A stretch of DNA of 64,000 bases from NCBI RefSeq assembly GCF_024360925.2, contig NZ_CP113517.1, forward strand, positions 4,506,001-4,570,000, written 5' to 3'. The translations under genes were made by a program, and so were the position numbers. Under the pieces are notes generated by a model. The model was not told the DNA's origin. It saw nothing but the letters and a program-made list of their open reading frames with translations, and searched no databases. This document shows positions 8,153-17,394 of the stretch, piece by piece. How positions within the stretch are numbered: position 1 is the stretch's first letter; each line of letters begins with the position of its first letter. This DNA comes from Methylomonas rapida. Lineage in GTDB: Bacteria > Pseudomonadota > Gammaproteobacteria > Methylococcales > Methylomonadaceae.

Positions 8153-11100
8153 TTAACGTTGATTATGATTGAGCAAGAAAGCCAGTGCATCCAGAATGCC
8201 GTTGGCGAGCGCATGCGGCGGCAATTGATAAAATGCCTGCCAGGCCAGCGAGACACATTCTTCATAGCGATCCTGAAACTCGGGATGCTGCTGCAGCCAG
8301 CAAAGACGTACCGCGTGACCAATCACAATATCGGTCACCAAGGTATCATCGATATAAAGGTCCGGATTGTTGCGCACGATGAACGCTAACGCCCGCAACG
8401 CTTCCACACTCAACTGCCGGTACACCGGCGCCTGAATCTTGTTCAGAATATGATTGATATGCAGCCTGAAGCCATGCTCGCCGGCGGTCATGTGCGCCAG
8501 CATGGTTTCGCTATCGATGCGGCGCTTGCCATTGTATTTCTCGCCTATCATCAAGCCCTTGCAGTGATGCAATAAATCCCAGACGCCGGCGTAGAACGCT
8601 TCGCTTTCGCGCCCAACGCTGCCTTGTTGCTCGCGCCAGGCATACCAGTCTTCTTCTCCGCCAAAATACTTCGGATTCATGCTCTCTGGAAAACGAGCGA
8701 CTCCCAGATTCTGTTGCTGGCCATCGACATGCAGGGTTTCCATCAAACCCAGCTGAATTTCGCTGTTGCTGTAATCTTCCAGAGCTTCTTGCACCCGTTG
8801 CGCCAGTTGGTGCGGCGGCAAGGATAAAATATCGTTGAAGGCCTGATCCAGCGAGCAACCGCGCAAACGCTTCTGCCTGGCGACGATCAGCTGCAACACA
8901 TGTCCAACGCGAACCGTATGCATATCGGCAAACAAGCCAGGCTTCTGCTTGATCAACATGCCCAGATAAAGAATCAACTCCTGAATCAGCACCTGCTGGC
9001 TGATGTCATCAGGATTGAAGGATCGAATGGTGTCCAGGATTTGCCACGAGTCTGTCGGCCGACGCAGGGTGGCCTTGCCGCTATAGGCGCGCCCTACCGT
9101 CAAACCATGCTGACGCACCAAAATTTCGGTCGCGGCCTGTTCTAGGTTGATGTCGTATTTGCCCAACAGACCCGCGCAACGGCGCACGACCTGCCATTGA
9201 TGCAAATCGCCCGCCCGCGCATAGACCTCTTCGAGCAAATCCCGCACCCGGCAAACCCGGCCGTCATCGGTTCGCAAACCGGTATCATGCTCCAATCCAT
9301 GACGCTGCGCCAACAGCGTCAATGCCTCCAATTGCGCATAAAGATTGACATTGTGTTGCAATTGCTCGATCAGGGTCTCGTCAGCGCCGATTTCCCATTC
9401 GGTCAATTGATAGCTATCCAGCATGGGCCCGGCTTGTTCGCCTCGCGGCATCACGTCGGCAAACGGCCTTTCGACTTCATGCCCGTGGATTTCGGAAAAC
9501 TCAAAATCGTGCAGATAGGCAATTTGCTCGTGCAAAGTACTATCCAGTAAATCGCTCAATAAACCCAACCGTATGGCCACATCATGCAATTGCCCGCTTT
9601 GTAACTGACGAATGAATTCCAACAAGACCTGCCGGTCTTCGCCGGATAACAAGTTATGCTTGATGTTGATGACCATCAAGGGTTGGCCCGGCTTATACCA
9701 ATGATGGGCAATATAGCTTAACTCCAGTCGCAGACGCTGAATCAGCAGCCTGTTGTCCATCGCCAGGTAAAAACCTTGCTGGCTCATGAATTGCGGCAGA
9801 AACAGCAAAGGGGCGCCGGCCATCGAATACAATTTTGACGTGGACAAGATACGCAACTGGCGTAGCGGCCGGCCTGTCAAGCCCATGCGATCGTTGCGCC
9901 CGACCTGCAGATAAGCCGCCGCCAGCTCGCTGGCTTCCCTCACCTGGATGGGCGCGATTTCGGCTCGGGTCTGGCTGGGAATGCCGTGTTGCCGAAGTTC
10001 CGCCTGTACCGCTTCGTCTTCCGCCAGCAAGGCGATCTGTACCGAGGCTTGCCGGGCTACCGTTTGGGCTCGATGCCGTCCCAACGGATCGATGTCGTCC
10101 AAATCGATAAAACCATCCTGCAGCAAACATCCCAGAATGAACAAGCTCTGCGCCCAAACCAAGGGCACGTTTTCATTGGCGACTCGCGCCTGGCTGTGCG
10201 GCGCGGCTTTTTCCGCGTCGACCGCCTGCAAAGGCACCCGATAGAGTTCGGGCAACAATCGCTGGCCGTTTTCCTGGACGCAAAGCGCATCCAATTTGCG
10301 CCGATAATCCGCCGCGCCTTGGTCGTTACCGTCAAACAGGTTATTCAGCAGCAAATAACAGAAAAACAACGGCCATTCGCATTCGATATCGGCAAATTGC
10401 TTCAATTCATGCGGCTCGTAATGTAACCTGTTATGGTCCTCCAGCACGGTTTGATGGCCGTCCAGCAAAAATCGCTTGCAGCCGTATCGGCCTTGCAGCT
10501 TTTCGACGATCAAGGCTTGCGTCTTTTCGCGCAGCGCCGGATCATCGACCGCAAAGGCCGGAAAGCCCGTCACGCTGAGCACGGCGGCGTCGACTTCCTT
10601 GGACATCGATTCTCTCGGCAACAGCGACTCCATGGCTATTCGAGTACGGGCTATGTCGTCGCTGATGACGTGAATCACCGAACTTTGACCGCCGTCCTTG
10701 CCGAACAGATTAAAACCCGTCATCGCCTCCAGCGCAGCCTTGGCCATGCCGATGGAACTGGCATTGAGCTCGGCGACGCCATGGTTCATCTTGTTGCCGC
10801 GTTCCCAAATCCCGTAATCCGGCGTGCGATAGCTACGGCTGATGTAATACACCAGATTTTGCACGAAATTGACTTCGTCCAGGGTAAACACGATGCGCAA
10901 ACCCGATGCCGTCATCTGCGCCAGCATCAGTAAAAATAATGACGTGGCATCCAGTTGCAGATGCCCCCATTCGTGATCGCCCACCACCACCATGCCGGAA
11001 TGCGTGTCGTATTTGGCGTGCAAGGCATCCATCGGATCCTGGCTATGCTTGAATCGCTCGACTTTGTCCACCTGCCGCATCATGGCCGCCAGCAAACCGC

Positions 11101-11428
11101 GCATCAATTTGACGACGCTCTGCTCCAGCTCATAGGTCCTTTCCGGCGACAGGCCGCTTTTGCGATAGGCCTGTCCCAGGCCCCAGGCCGCCAGAATGCT
11201 ATAGACGTTGTCGCGCACCCAGGCATCGGTGTAATTGCCGTGCGTGGTAATGGCGGTACTGGCAGGCAATAACCCACTTACCCAATCCTGGCGATTGAGA
11301 ATGATCTCCTGAACTTGGCGATAATAATCGTCTAGCGCGCGACCAGTGGCTGAGCTATCGGCCGACTCCGGCGTTGGAGCCGGATTCTGGCTGAACAGTT
11401 GTTTGAACATCGAGGAAAAGGCGCTCAT
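8153..11428 (-). CDS. GH15 / phosphorylase-kinase alpha-beta-like large protein
   Basis: 1091 residues. The N-terminal part carries the glucoamylase-like fold region shared by GH15 and the regulatory subunits of eukaryotic phosphorylase kinase: GLLPAS at 52-57 and [19 protein letters not shown] at 67-85 closely resemble the PHKA/PHKB signature. Family knowledge suggests glucan binding or glycogen control. Whether it still hydrolyses glycosidic bonds depends on two catalytic acids I cannot place with confidence. The rest (about 450-1091) is helical and resembles the PHK C-terminal region. No signal peptide, so cytoplasmic. Its start codon overlaps the dcd stop by 4 bp (ATGA), and glk follows after 12 bp. 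Not seen: any phosphorylase or kinase gamma gene nearby. Confidence 0.85.
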   Translation of the reverse strand: MSAFSSMFKQLFSQNPAPTPESADSSATGRALDDYYRQVQEIILNRQDWVSGLLPASTAITTHGNYTDAWVRDNVYSILAAWGLGQAYRKSGLSPERTYELEQSVVKLMRGLLAAMMRQVDKVERFKHSQDPMDALHAKYDTHSGMVVVGDHEWGHLQLDATSLFLLMLAQMTASGLRIVFTLDEVNFVQNLVYYISRSYRTPDYGIWERGNKMNHGVAELNASSIGMAKAALEAMTGFNLFGKDGGQSSVIHVISDDIARTRIAMESLLPRESMSKEVDAAVLSVTGFPAFAVDDPALREKTQALIVEKLQGRYGCKRFLLDGHQTVLEDHNRLHYEPHELKQFADIECEWPLFFCYLLLNNLFDGNDQGAADYRRKLDALCVQENGQRLLPELYRVPLQAVDAEKAAPHSQARVANENVPLVWAQSLFILGCLLQDGFIDLDDIDPLGRHRAQTVARQASVQIALLAEDEAVQAELRQHGIPSQTRAEIAPIQVREASELAAAYLQVGRNDRMGLTGRPLRQLRILSTSKLYSMAGAPLLFLPQFMSQQGFYLAMDNRLLIQRLRLELSYIAHHWYKPGQPLMVINIKHNLLSGEDRQVLLEFIRQLQSGQLHDVAIRLGLLSDLLDSTLHEQIAYLHDFEFSEIHGHEVERPFADVMPRGEQAGPMLDSYQLTEWEIGADETLIEQLQHNVNLYAQLEALTLLAQRHGLEHDTGLRTDDGRVCRVRDLLEEVYARAGDLHQWQVVRRCAGLLGKYDINLEQAATEILVRQHGLTVGRAYSGKATLRRPTDSWQILDTIRSFNPDDISQQVLIQELILYLGMLIKQKPGLFADMHTVRVGHVLQLIVARQKRLRGCSLDQAFNDILSLPPHQLAQRVQEALEDYSNSEIQLGLMETLHVDGQQQNLGVARFPESMNPKYFGGEEDWYAWREQQGSVGRESEAFYAGVWDLLHHCKGLMIGEKYNGKRRIDSETMLAHMTAGEHGFRLHINHILNKIQAPVYRQLSVEALRALAFIVRNNPDLYIDDTLVTDIVIGHAVRLCWLQQHPEFQDRYEECVSLAWQAFYQLPPHALANGILDALAFLLNHNQR

Positions 11429-11991
11429 GCCTTAGGTAGAGTGACACCCGTCTGTCCCTGATATTTACCGCCTCTGTCCTTGTAAGAAGTTTCGCAAATC
11501 TCGTCGCCGCCAAAGAACAGCATTTGCGCGACGCCTTCGTTGGCATAGATTTTGGCAGGCAACGGCGTGGTGTTGGAAAATTCCAGGGTCACATGCCCTT
11601 CCCATTCCGGCTCCAAGGGCGTGACATTCACGATGATACCGCAGCGGGCATAGGTCGATTTACCCAGACACACCACCAGCACGTCGCGCGGAATCCGGAA
11701 ATATTCCACCGTGCGCGCCAGCGCGAACGAGTTGGGCGGAATGATGCAGACATCGGATTTCACATCGACGAAGCTGGCCTCGTCGAAGTCCTTGGGATCG
11801 ACGATCGTGGAATTGATATTGGTGAAAATCTTGAATTCGTTGGAGCAACGTACGTCGTAACCATAGCTCGACGTACCGTAAGAAATGATGCGGCCTTGCT
11901 CGGACTCGCGCACCTGACCGGCCTGAAACGGCTCTATCATGCCGTGTTGCTCGGCCATTTGCCGTATCCATTTGTCTGATTTGATGCTCAT
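11425..11991 (-). CDS. dcd: dCTP deaminase
   Basis: Converts dCTP to dUTP plus ammonia, the main dUMP supply for thymidylate in Gram-negative bacteria. 188 residues, against 193 in E. coli. The trimeric dUTPase-like fold shows in [16 protein letters not shown] (near 42-57), [11 protein letters not shown] (near 108) and [16 protein letters not shown] (near 125-140), which holds the catalytic Glu. It heads a minus-strand set dcd-GH15-glk, and its stop overlaps the GH15 start by ATGA, suggesting translational coupling of functionally unrelated genes. Confidence 0.95.
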   Translation of the reverse strand: MSIKSDKWIRQMAEQHGMIEPFQAGQVRESEQGRIISYGTSSYGYDVRCSNEFKIFTNINSTIVDPKDFDEASFVDVKSDVCIIPPNSFALARTVEYFRIPRDVLVVCLGKSTYARCGIIVNVTPLEPEWEGHVTLEFSNTTPLPAKIYANEGVAQMLFFGGDEICETSYKDRGGKYQGQTGVTLPKA

Positions 11992-12216
11992 GTTGCTGAT
12001 GGAATCTTTAAGAAAGAAAACAAGGCGTCAAAATAGCATATTTTCTTGTCGACGCTGAGCATTCTAATCAAACAAGCGCTATTGCAACGCTCAGTGAAAA
12101 CGCCAGTAAAATAAGGTTTTTGCTTGTCATCACGATGAGCGGACAACGGGTAAGCCAGCATAGTGCAGAAGCGAATTGACAATCCAACCCATGACATCGA
12201 CTCACGGCATCGATAT

Positions 12217-13017
12217 ATGACAACCATTGGCAGCGATGCCCCCATTGGCGTATTTGATTCAGGGGTGGGTGGCCTATCCGTGCTGCTTGCAATCCGCGAC
12301 GAACTGCCGGCGGAAAATTTGTTGTATGTAGCCGATTCCGGCTATGCGCCATACGGCGACCGGGATAGCGATTTCATTGCCGAGCGCGCGACCAAGATCA
12401 CCGAGTTTCTGCTTGCAGCCGGCGTCAAGGCGATCGTGGTCGCCTGCAATACCGCCACGGTCGTCTCCATCGCCAAGCTCAGGGCGTGGTGCCCGGTTCC
12501 GCTGGTCGCGATAGAGCCCGCAATCAAACCGGCATCGGTCAGCACCCGGTCGGGCACCATCGGCGTGCTCGCGACCAGCCGAACGCTGGCCAGCCCAAGT
12601 GTCGCCAGGCTGTGCGAGACACACGGCAGCAATGTGCAAATTCTGCTGAAGGCCTGTCCCGGCCTCGTCGAGCAAGTCGAACAAGCCGAATTGCTCAGCG
12701 ATGCCACGCGCGCGCTACTGGTTCGCTATATAAACCCTCTGCTGGAAGCGGGCGCGGACACGCTGGTACTGGGTTGCACACATTATCCGTTTCTGATGCC
12801 ATTGATCCGCGAAATCGTCGGCCCCGACATCGCCATAATCGACCCGGCGACGGCCGTCGCCCGGCAGCTGGCGCGGCGGCTTGTCGGCAACCTCACAACT
12901 TCGCGGCCCGACAGCTTGGCGGACGTGCGATTTTTCTCGAGTGGGTCGCTCGAAAACGCCCAGTCCATTATATCGGCGCTGTGGGGAGAAAATGTCAGGG
13001 TTCATTCCTTCGGCTAG
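12217..13017 (+). CDS. murI: Glutamate racemase
   Basis: Makes D-glutamate from L-glutamate for peptidoglycan. 266 residues from the ATG at 12217. The N-terminal IGVFDSGVGGLSVL motif and both catalytic cysteine motifs (VACNTATV and LGCTHYPF) are present. A GTG at 12163 would extend the protein by 18 residues not typical of the family, so I prefer 12217. Divergent from dcd. Confidence 0.93.
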   Translation: MTTIGSDAPIGVFDSGVGGLSVLLAIRDELPAENLLYVADSGYAPYGDRDSDFIAERATKITEFLLAAGVKAIVVACNTATVVSIAKLRAWCPVPLVAIEPAIKPASVSTRSGTIGVLATSRTLASPSVARLCETHGSNVQILLKACPGLVEQVEQAELLSDATRALLVRYINPLLEAGADTLVLGCTHYPFLMPLIREIVGPDIAIIDPATAVARQLARRLVGNLTTSRPDSLADVRFFSSGSLENAQSIISALWGENVRVHSFG

Positions 13018-13055
13018 CCTGATCAGGCGAAATGCGTCGTTTTACCCGCCGTAGC

Positions 13056-14645
13056 TCATCCTGACCGTCGCTGGTTATTGGCCAGCAAAGAAACCAGCCT
13101 ATCCCATGGCGCGGATTCGCTCACCAACTGCTGTAGCGTGTCGTTATTGATTATTTCCACTGACACTTGGATTTCCTCGTCGCTCAAGCCTTCTTGCGCG
13201 GACTTGAGCAACTCGTAAACGGCGACATCGGCTTCCGAAGCATCGCTACGTTCAGCCTGCCGCTGCAGGATACGCCGACGTTGCAGCGCTTCATCGCCAT
13301 GAATATGCAAAATGGCAAAAGGCACGGCCAACTCTCTCGCCAATGACCCAAACGCCTGTCGCTCGTGTCGCTTCAAAAACGCCGCATCGACGATGACGCT
13401 GAAACCGTTTTGTAAAATCTGCCGCGAGACCTCCAGCAAATGCCGATAGGTGCGAACAGTGGCTTCAGCACTATAAATGCCGCCCTCAATTGAGGACTGG
13501 CTTTGTTGCAATGCTTGCAACCCAAACAGGCGCTTGCGCTCCACATCGGAACGCAGCCGTATCAATTGAAATTTTTCCAGCACGATTTGCGAGACGACGG
13601 TCTTGCCGCAGCCGGGCAAGCCATGCGTGATGATCAAAGCCGGCCGCTTGGGCTGATAGAATTGCTCGGCCAGTGTCAGATAACTGTCGCATCTTTCCAA
13701 GCTGGCGGTTTTATCGGTTTGCCTGGCTCGAATCGCACTGACTTTGGCCATCACCAGCGCGCGATAACCCAGATAAAATGTCAGAACGCCCAACCCGGCA
13801 TAGTCGCCGCTGTGTTGCAGATAGGCGTTCAAGAACGCATAGGCCAGGTCGGGGCGCTGCCGATGCAGCAAGTCCATGATCAGGAAGCCGACATCGCTGA
13901 TGCCATCGATCCAGCGTAATGCTGGATTGAACTCGATACCGTCAAAGGGTATCGGCTGGTCATCCAGCAGCACGATATTACCCAGATGCAAATCGCCGTG
14001 ACATTCCCTCACCATGCCGGCTTGCAAGCGCCGGGAAAACAACGGAAGGCAGCGCTGGCATTCCTCTTCATTGGCCGCTTGTAAACTTGCCAATCTGTCG
14101 GCATAGCTTTCGTCGAGCAATTGGGCCAGTTGCAAAAAATTCTGGCGTGTTGGCGCGAAAATGGCCTCGGCATGGCCAAAACCGGAGTCCGGTTCGGCTG
14201 GCGGCAAGTTTGCATGAAATTGGGCCATGGTTTCGGCTAGTCGTTCCAGTTGCCTGACCGTTAACCGGCCTTGCGCCAAACAGTGATCCAGCAGCCTATC
14301 TTCGCAAAAACGCCGCATTTTCACGGCGCATTCGAAGGCGGGTTCGGCGCCCAATACCGGTGCCTCCGGGCTGCCGCCAATACCGACCACTTCCAGATAC
14401 AGATCGGGAGCCAGTCGCCGGTTCAAGCGCAACTCTTCCTGACAAAAAAATTGCCGCCTAGCCAGCGTGGAAAAATCCAGAAAGCCAAAATCCACCGGTT
14501 TTTTGATCTTATAGACGTAGTCCCCAGCCAGCAGCACCCAGGAAATATGAGTTTCCAACAGTTTGACCGATGCTACCGGGTGCGGGTAACAAGCCGGGTT
14601 TTGTAGGGCTTCGATTAATCTGCGGTCGAGATCGGCGTTTACCAT
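13056..14645 (-). CDS. Fusion of APH-like kinase and P-loop kinase domains
   Basis: 529 residues with two parts. About 30-300 is an aminoglycoside-phosphotransferase-like kinase fold: YVYKIKKPVDFGFLDFS near the N-terminus, and the catalytic loop HGDLHLGNIVLLDDQPIPFDGIEFN. About 330-529 is a P-loop kinase with Walker A GLPGCGKT and zeta-toxin/AAA33-like segments (VIVDAAFLKRHER). This two-domain protein is common in proteobacteria as an AAA/APH protein; its substrate is unknown and drug resistance should not be assumed. The start is the ATG at 14645 rather than a TTG five codons upstream. It converges on murI from the other side. Confidence 0.85.
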   Translation of the reverse strand: MVNADLDRRLIEALQNPACYPHPVASVKLLETHISWVLLAGDYVYKIKKPVDFGFLDFSTLARRQFFCQEELRLNRRLAPDLYLEVVGIGGSPEAPVLGAEPAFECAVKMRRFCEDRLLDHCLAQGRLTVRQLERLAETMAQFHANLPPAEPDSGFGHAEAIFAPTRQNFLQLAQLLDESYADRLASLQAANEEECQRCLPLFSRRLQAGMVRECHGDLHLGNIVLLDDQPIPFDGIEFNPALRWIDGISDVGFLIMDLLHRQRPDLAYAFLNAYLQHSGDYAGLGVLTFYLGYRALVMAKVSAIRARQTDKTASLERCDSYLTLAEQFYQPKRPALIITHGLPGCGKTVVSQIVLEKFQLIRLRSDVERKRLFGLQALQQSQSSIEGGIYSAEATVRTYRHLLEVSRQILQNGFSVIVDAAFLKRHERQAFGSLARELAVPFAILHIHGDEALQRRRILQRQAERSDASEADVAVYELLKSAQEGLSDEEIQVSVEIINNDTLQQLVSESAPWDRLVSLLANNQRRSG

Positions 14646-14830
14646 GCGGTCATCCAACAAGTTATATCAGCGCGATGAGCCGATTCTGGCAGAGAATCGG
14701 CGATTAGGGAAATGATCCGGCCGATTCAAGCCGACAATCTTGAATCGGCCCGTAAAGAACCACGGTTTCTTCATTCCAAACCAGGTTGTATTGAGCAAAT
14801 CAACTTATTAGAAAAAACTTATTTACAAAA

Positions 14831-14845
14831 CAGACGACCGGTCGC
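14831..14845. promoter_or_regulatory. Putative TetR operator 1 (autoregulatory)
   Basis: CAGACGACCGGTC with palindromic core CGACCGGTCG at 14835-14844, immediately before the TetR-family start codon at 14849. An identical 13-base CAGACGACCGGTC occurs at 15633-15645, upstream of the DUF4242 gene. The GACCGGTC core resembles operators of TetR-family regulators such as NemR. A repressor bound here would block its own transcription. Inference from sequence identity and position. Confidence 0.7.
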
Positions 14846-14848
14846 ATA

Positions 14849-15478
14849 ATGCCCGCCATGTTGAAACTGCAAAGCAAACAAATCAAGAAAGAAAAACTGC
14901 TGGATCAGGGTGTGACACTGCTGCTGGAAAAGGGCTATCACGCCACCGGTCTGAAACAGATTCTGGATACGGTGAAAATTCCGAAGGGCTCTTTTTACAC
15001 CTATTTCCAAAGCAAGGAACAATTCGCCGCCGAGGCGATCAGCCATTACATCGAACCGTTCATACACCGTTTGTCGGCACATTTGCAAAATCCGGAACTG
15101 GACGGACTGGCGGCCTTGAAAGCGTATTACTCGGAACTGATCGCCGAAGTAGCACAAACCGGTTTCAAGGGCGGCTGCCTGCTGGGCAATTTAATGGGCG
15201 AGATCGGTGACACCAGCCCGCTGTGCCGCGACGCCCTGCTGGATGCCGTCGGCCGCTACAGCGATTTGCAAAAAACCGCGCTGGAACGCGGCCAAAAACA
15301 AGGCTCGGTCCGCCTGGATCGTTCGGCTAAAGCGATGGCCGACTTGATGCTGAACGGCTGGCAAGGCGCCTTGTTGCGAATGAAGGTCGAGCAATCGATA
15401 GAGCCCTTGCAGGCGGTCTGCCGGGATTTGCTGGATGATTATTTCAAGGCTTCAATACGTAGGGCGGAGCAAGCATGA
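14849..15478 (+). CDS. TetR/AcrR family transcriptional repressor
   Basis: 209 residues. The N-terminal helix-turn-helix spans about residues 15-60 (LLLEKGYHATGLKQIL, then IPKGSFYTYFQSKEQF), typical of TetR. The C-terminal ligand domain contains GFKGGCLLGNLMGEIGD, as in the NemR/AcuR-like branch that senses electrophiles or small organic compounds, often through cysteines (here C111 and C126). The ATG at 14849 sits only 3 bp past the palindrome and has no Shine-Dalgarno sequence, so the message may be leaderless; an alternative ATG is at 14858. It probably regulates itself and the downstream DUF4242-SBP56 genes. Confidence 0.9.
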   Translation: MPAMLKLQSKQIKKEKLLDQGVTLLLEKGYHATGLKQILDTVKIPKGSFYTYFQSKEQFAAEAISHYIEPFIHRLSAHLQNPELDGLAALKAYYSELIAEVAQTGFKGGCLLGNLMGEIGDTSPLCRDALLDAVGRYSDLQKTALERGQKQGSVRLDRSAKAMADLMLNGWQGALLRMKVEQSIEPLQAVCRDLLDDYFKASIRRAEQA

Positions 15479-15512
15479 ACCTACATAAATTAATGCTGAC
15501 AATATGGCAATG

Positions 15513-15582
15513 AGTAGGCTGGAATGAAACCCAGCATTGACAGCCGCTTAGTTGGGTTACGCTTTCGCCCTACCCAGCCTAC
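15513..15582. repeat. 70-bp palindromic intergenic repeat (GTAGGCTGG type)
   Basis: Terminal arms GTAGGCTGG (15513-15521) and CCAGCCTAC (15574-15582) are a perfect 9-bp inverted repeat, with inner segments carrying AACCCAGC/GGGTTACGC-type half-stems. Same length and layout as the element at 39317-39386 and related to 45660-45731. Looks like a REP/MITE-type dispersed element. Confidence 0.75.
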
Positions 15583-15632
15583 GATTCAAAACAACCGCTG
15601 CTCACCAGCAGCCTTTTTTAACGCCGGTTAAT

Positions 15633-15645
15633 CAGACGACCGGTC
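15633..15645. promoter_or_regulatory. Putative TetR operator 2, upstream of DUF4242-SBP56
   Basis: Second exact copy of CAGACGACCGGTC, 18 bp before the DUF4242 start codon and just upstream of its strong Shine-Dalgarno sequence (AAGGAGG at 15653-15659). The palindrome is shorter than in operator 1 (GACCGGTC followed by AT). Position and identity suggest direct control of this gene by the adjacent TetR protein. Confidence 0.7.
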
Positions 15646-15663
15646 ATTTATAAGGAGGCCATC

Positions 15664-15936
15664 ATGCCCAAATTTATCATCGAACGCGACATTCCCGGCG
15701 CAGGCAATCTGTCCCAGGCCGAGCTGCAGGGCATTTCGCAAAAATCCTGCGGCATCCTGCGCGACATGGGGCCGCGCATCCAGTGGCTGCACAGTTACGT
15801 CACCGGCGACAAGATTTATTGCATCTACATCGCCGACAGCGAGCAGGCCATCCGCGAGCATGCCGAGCAAGGAGGTTTTCCGGCCAATCGCATCGAACAA
15901 ATCAAGACCGTGATCGACCCGACCACGGGCGATTGA
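15664..15936 (+). CDS. DUF4242 family small protein
   Basis: 90 residues of the DUF4242 family, ferredoxin-like small proteins (one Streptomyces member, SCO4226, was reported to bind nickel). Typical features are MPKFIIERDIPGAG at the start, WLHSYVTGDKIYCIYIA near 40-58 and IREHAEQGGFPANRI near 61-76. No signal peptide. The start is fixed by AAGGAGG 4 bp upstream. It lies between TetR operator 2 and the SBP56 gene and is probably the first gene of a repressed transcript. Its biochemical role is unknown. Confidence 0.85.
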   Translation: MPKFIIERDIPGAGNLSQAELQGISQKSCGILRDMGPRIQWLHSYVTGDKIYCIYIADSEQAIREHAEQGGFPANRIEQIKTVIDPTTGD

Positions 15937-15942
15937 GCTATC

Positions 15943-16015
15943 GTAGGGTACGCACCGCGTGCCTTTTACCTTGGCAATTGCAACAACCGATAAAGGTACG
16001 CGGTGCGTACCCTAC
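15943..16015. repeat. 73-bp palindromic repeat (GTAGGGTACGC type)
   Basis: GTAGGGTACGCACCGCGT (15943-15960) is perfectly inverted at 15998-16015; pairing extends by about five more bases with one mismatch. It sits between the DUF4242 and SBP56 genes. The same arm type recurs at 49117-49196. It could form a strong stem in the mRNA and reduce read-through. Confidence 0.8.
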
Positions 16016-16045
16016 AAAAAAACCATTCTCGGGGGAGAAAACACC

Positions 16046-17359
16046 ATGAAATTCAAACTCAGCACCTTTACCGCCGCGCTGCTGCTCGGTACTGCAAGCT
16101 TGTCAACACAGGCCGACGAAACCTGCGCCTCGCCGTACATGGCAAAAATCACGGGACAAGAAGATTTCATTTACGTCTGGACCCTGGGTGCAGAAGGCGT
16201 CGGCGATGAGCAGGACAAACTGGTTACCATCGACGTCAACCCGAAATCCGGAAATTATGGCAAGGTGATTGACAGTCTATCTGTCGGCGGCCGCAACGAA
16301 GCCCACCATTCCGACTTCACCGACGATCGCCGCTTCCTGTGGGCCGGTGGTTTGGACACCAACAAGATCTTCATTTTCGACGTGGCCACCGATCCCGCCA
16401 AACCCAAACTGGTCAAGACCATCACCGATTTCGTCGCCAAGAGCGGTGGCGTGGTGGGCCCGCACAGCCTGTACGCCTTGCCGGGACGCATGATCATTAC
16501 CGGTTTGTCGAACAACAAGGATCACGGCGGCCGCACCGCGGTAGTGGAATACAGCAACGCCGGCGACTACATCGCCACCTATTGGCTGCCGACCGACGGC
16601 AATCTGCAGGGCGCGATCAAGTCCGGCAAATACGCCGACGGTTACAACTACGACATCCGTGCCCTGCCGCGTAAAAACCTGATGTTGACCTCGTCGTTCA
16701 CCGGCTGGTCGAATTACATGATGGACTTCGGCAAGATGTTGAATGATCCGGAGGCGATGAAGCGCTTCGGCAATACCGTGGTGCAATGGGATTTGCACAG
16801 CCGCCAGCCGAAGAAAGTCTTAGACGTGCCTGGTGCGCCGCTGGAAATCCGCTGTGCCTGGGACGAAAGCCATAACTATTGCTTCACCAGCACTGCTTTG
16901 ACTTCGAAAATCTGGCTGATTTATCAGGACGACAAGGGCGAATGGCAAACCAAGGATGTGGCCGACATCGGCGATCCAAGCCAGGTGCCATTGCCGGTGG
17001 ACATTTCGATCTCCGCCGACGACAAATCGTTGTGGGTCAATACCTTCATGGACGGCAAGACCCGCCTGTTCGACATCAGCGACCCGTTCCATCCCAAGCA
17101 AGTGCTGGAGCAAAAAATCGGCGCGCAGGTCAACATGGTGTCATCGAGCTGGGACGGCAAACGCCTGTACTACACCTCGTCGCTGCTGGCCAACTGGGAC
17201 AAGAAAGGCGCGGATAACGAGCAGTTCTTCAAGGCCTATAGTTGGGACGGTAATAAGCTGACCGAACAGTTTTCCATCGACTTTACCAAGGAAAAGCTGG
17301 GCAGGGCGCACCAAATGCGCTTTGGCGCTTATGCCTTATACGGTCAGTCGCCGAAATAA
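16046..17359 (+). CDS. mtoX: SBP56-family protein, probable methanethiol oxidase
   Basis: 437 residues of the selenium-binding protein 56 family. Bacterial secreted members include methanethiol oxidase (MtoX), a periplasmic copper-dependent enzyme turning methanethiol into formaldehyde, H2S and H2O2. Residues 1-22 are a signal peptide (LLLGTASLSTQA/DE). Beta-propeller segments with conserved His are visible: NEAHHSDFTDD (near 80), GPHSLYALPG (near 140), and C-terminal LGRAHQMRFG. The start at 16046 is set by GGGGGAG 9 bp upstream. The role is inferred by family; paralogues with unknown substrates exist. In a methylotroph this would yield formaldehyde and sulfide, consistent with control by an electrophile-type TetR regulator. 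Confidence 0.8.
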   Translation: MKFKLSTFTAALLLGTASLSTQADETCASPYMAKITGQEDFIYVWTLGAEGVGDEQDKLVTIDVNPKSGNYGKVIDSLSVGGRNEAHHSDFTDDRRFLWAGGLDTNKIFIFDVATDPAKPKLVKTITDFVAKSGGVVGPHSLYALPGRMIITGLSNNKDHGGRTAVVEYSNAGDYIATYWLPTDGNLQGAIKSGKYADGYNYDIRALPRKNLMLTSSFTGWSNYMMDFGKMLNDPEAMKRFGNTVVQWDLHSRQPKKVLDVPGAPLEIRCAWDESHNYCFTSTALTSKIWLIYQDDKGEWQTKDVADIGDPSQVPLPVDISISADDKSLWVNTFMDGKTRLFDISDPFHPKQVLEQKIGAQVNMVSSSWDGKRLYYTSSLLANWDKKGADNEQFFKAYSWDGNKLTEQFSIDFTKEKLGRAHQMRFGAYALYGQSPK

Positions 17360-17394
17360 GCTGAAAATACCGGGTGCGACTGCTGTCGCCCTAT

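Noticed and set aside
13056..14645. Antibiotic resistance call for the APH-like fusion
   Set aside because: The APH fold is shared by many kinases of unrelated substrates; nothing in the context supports resistance.
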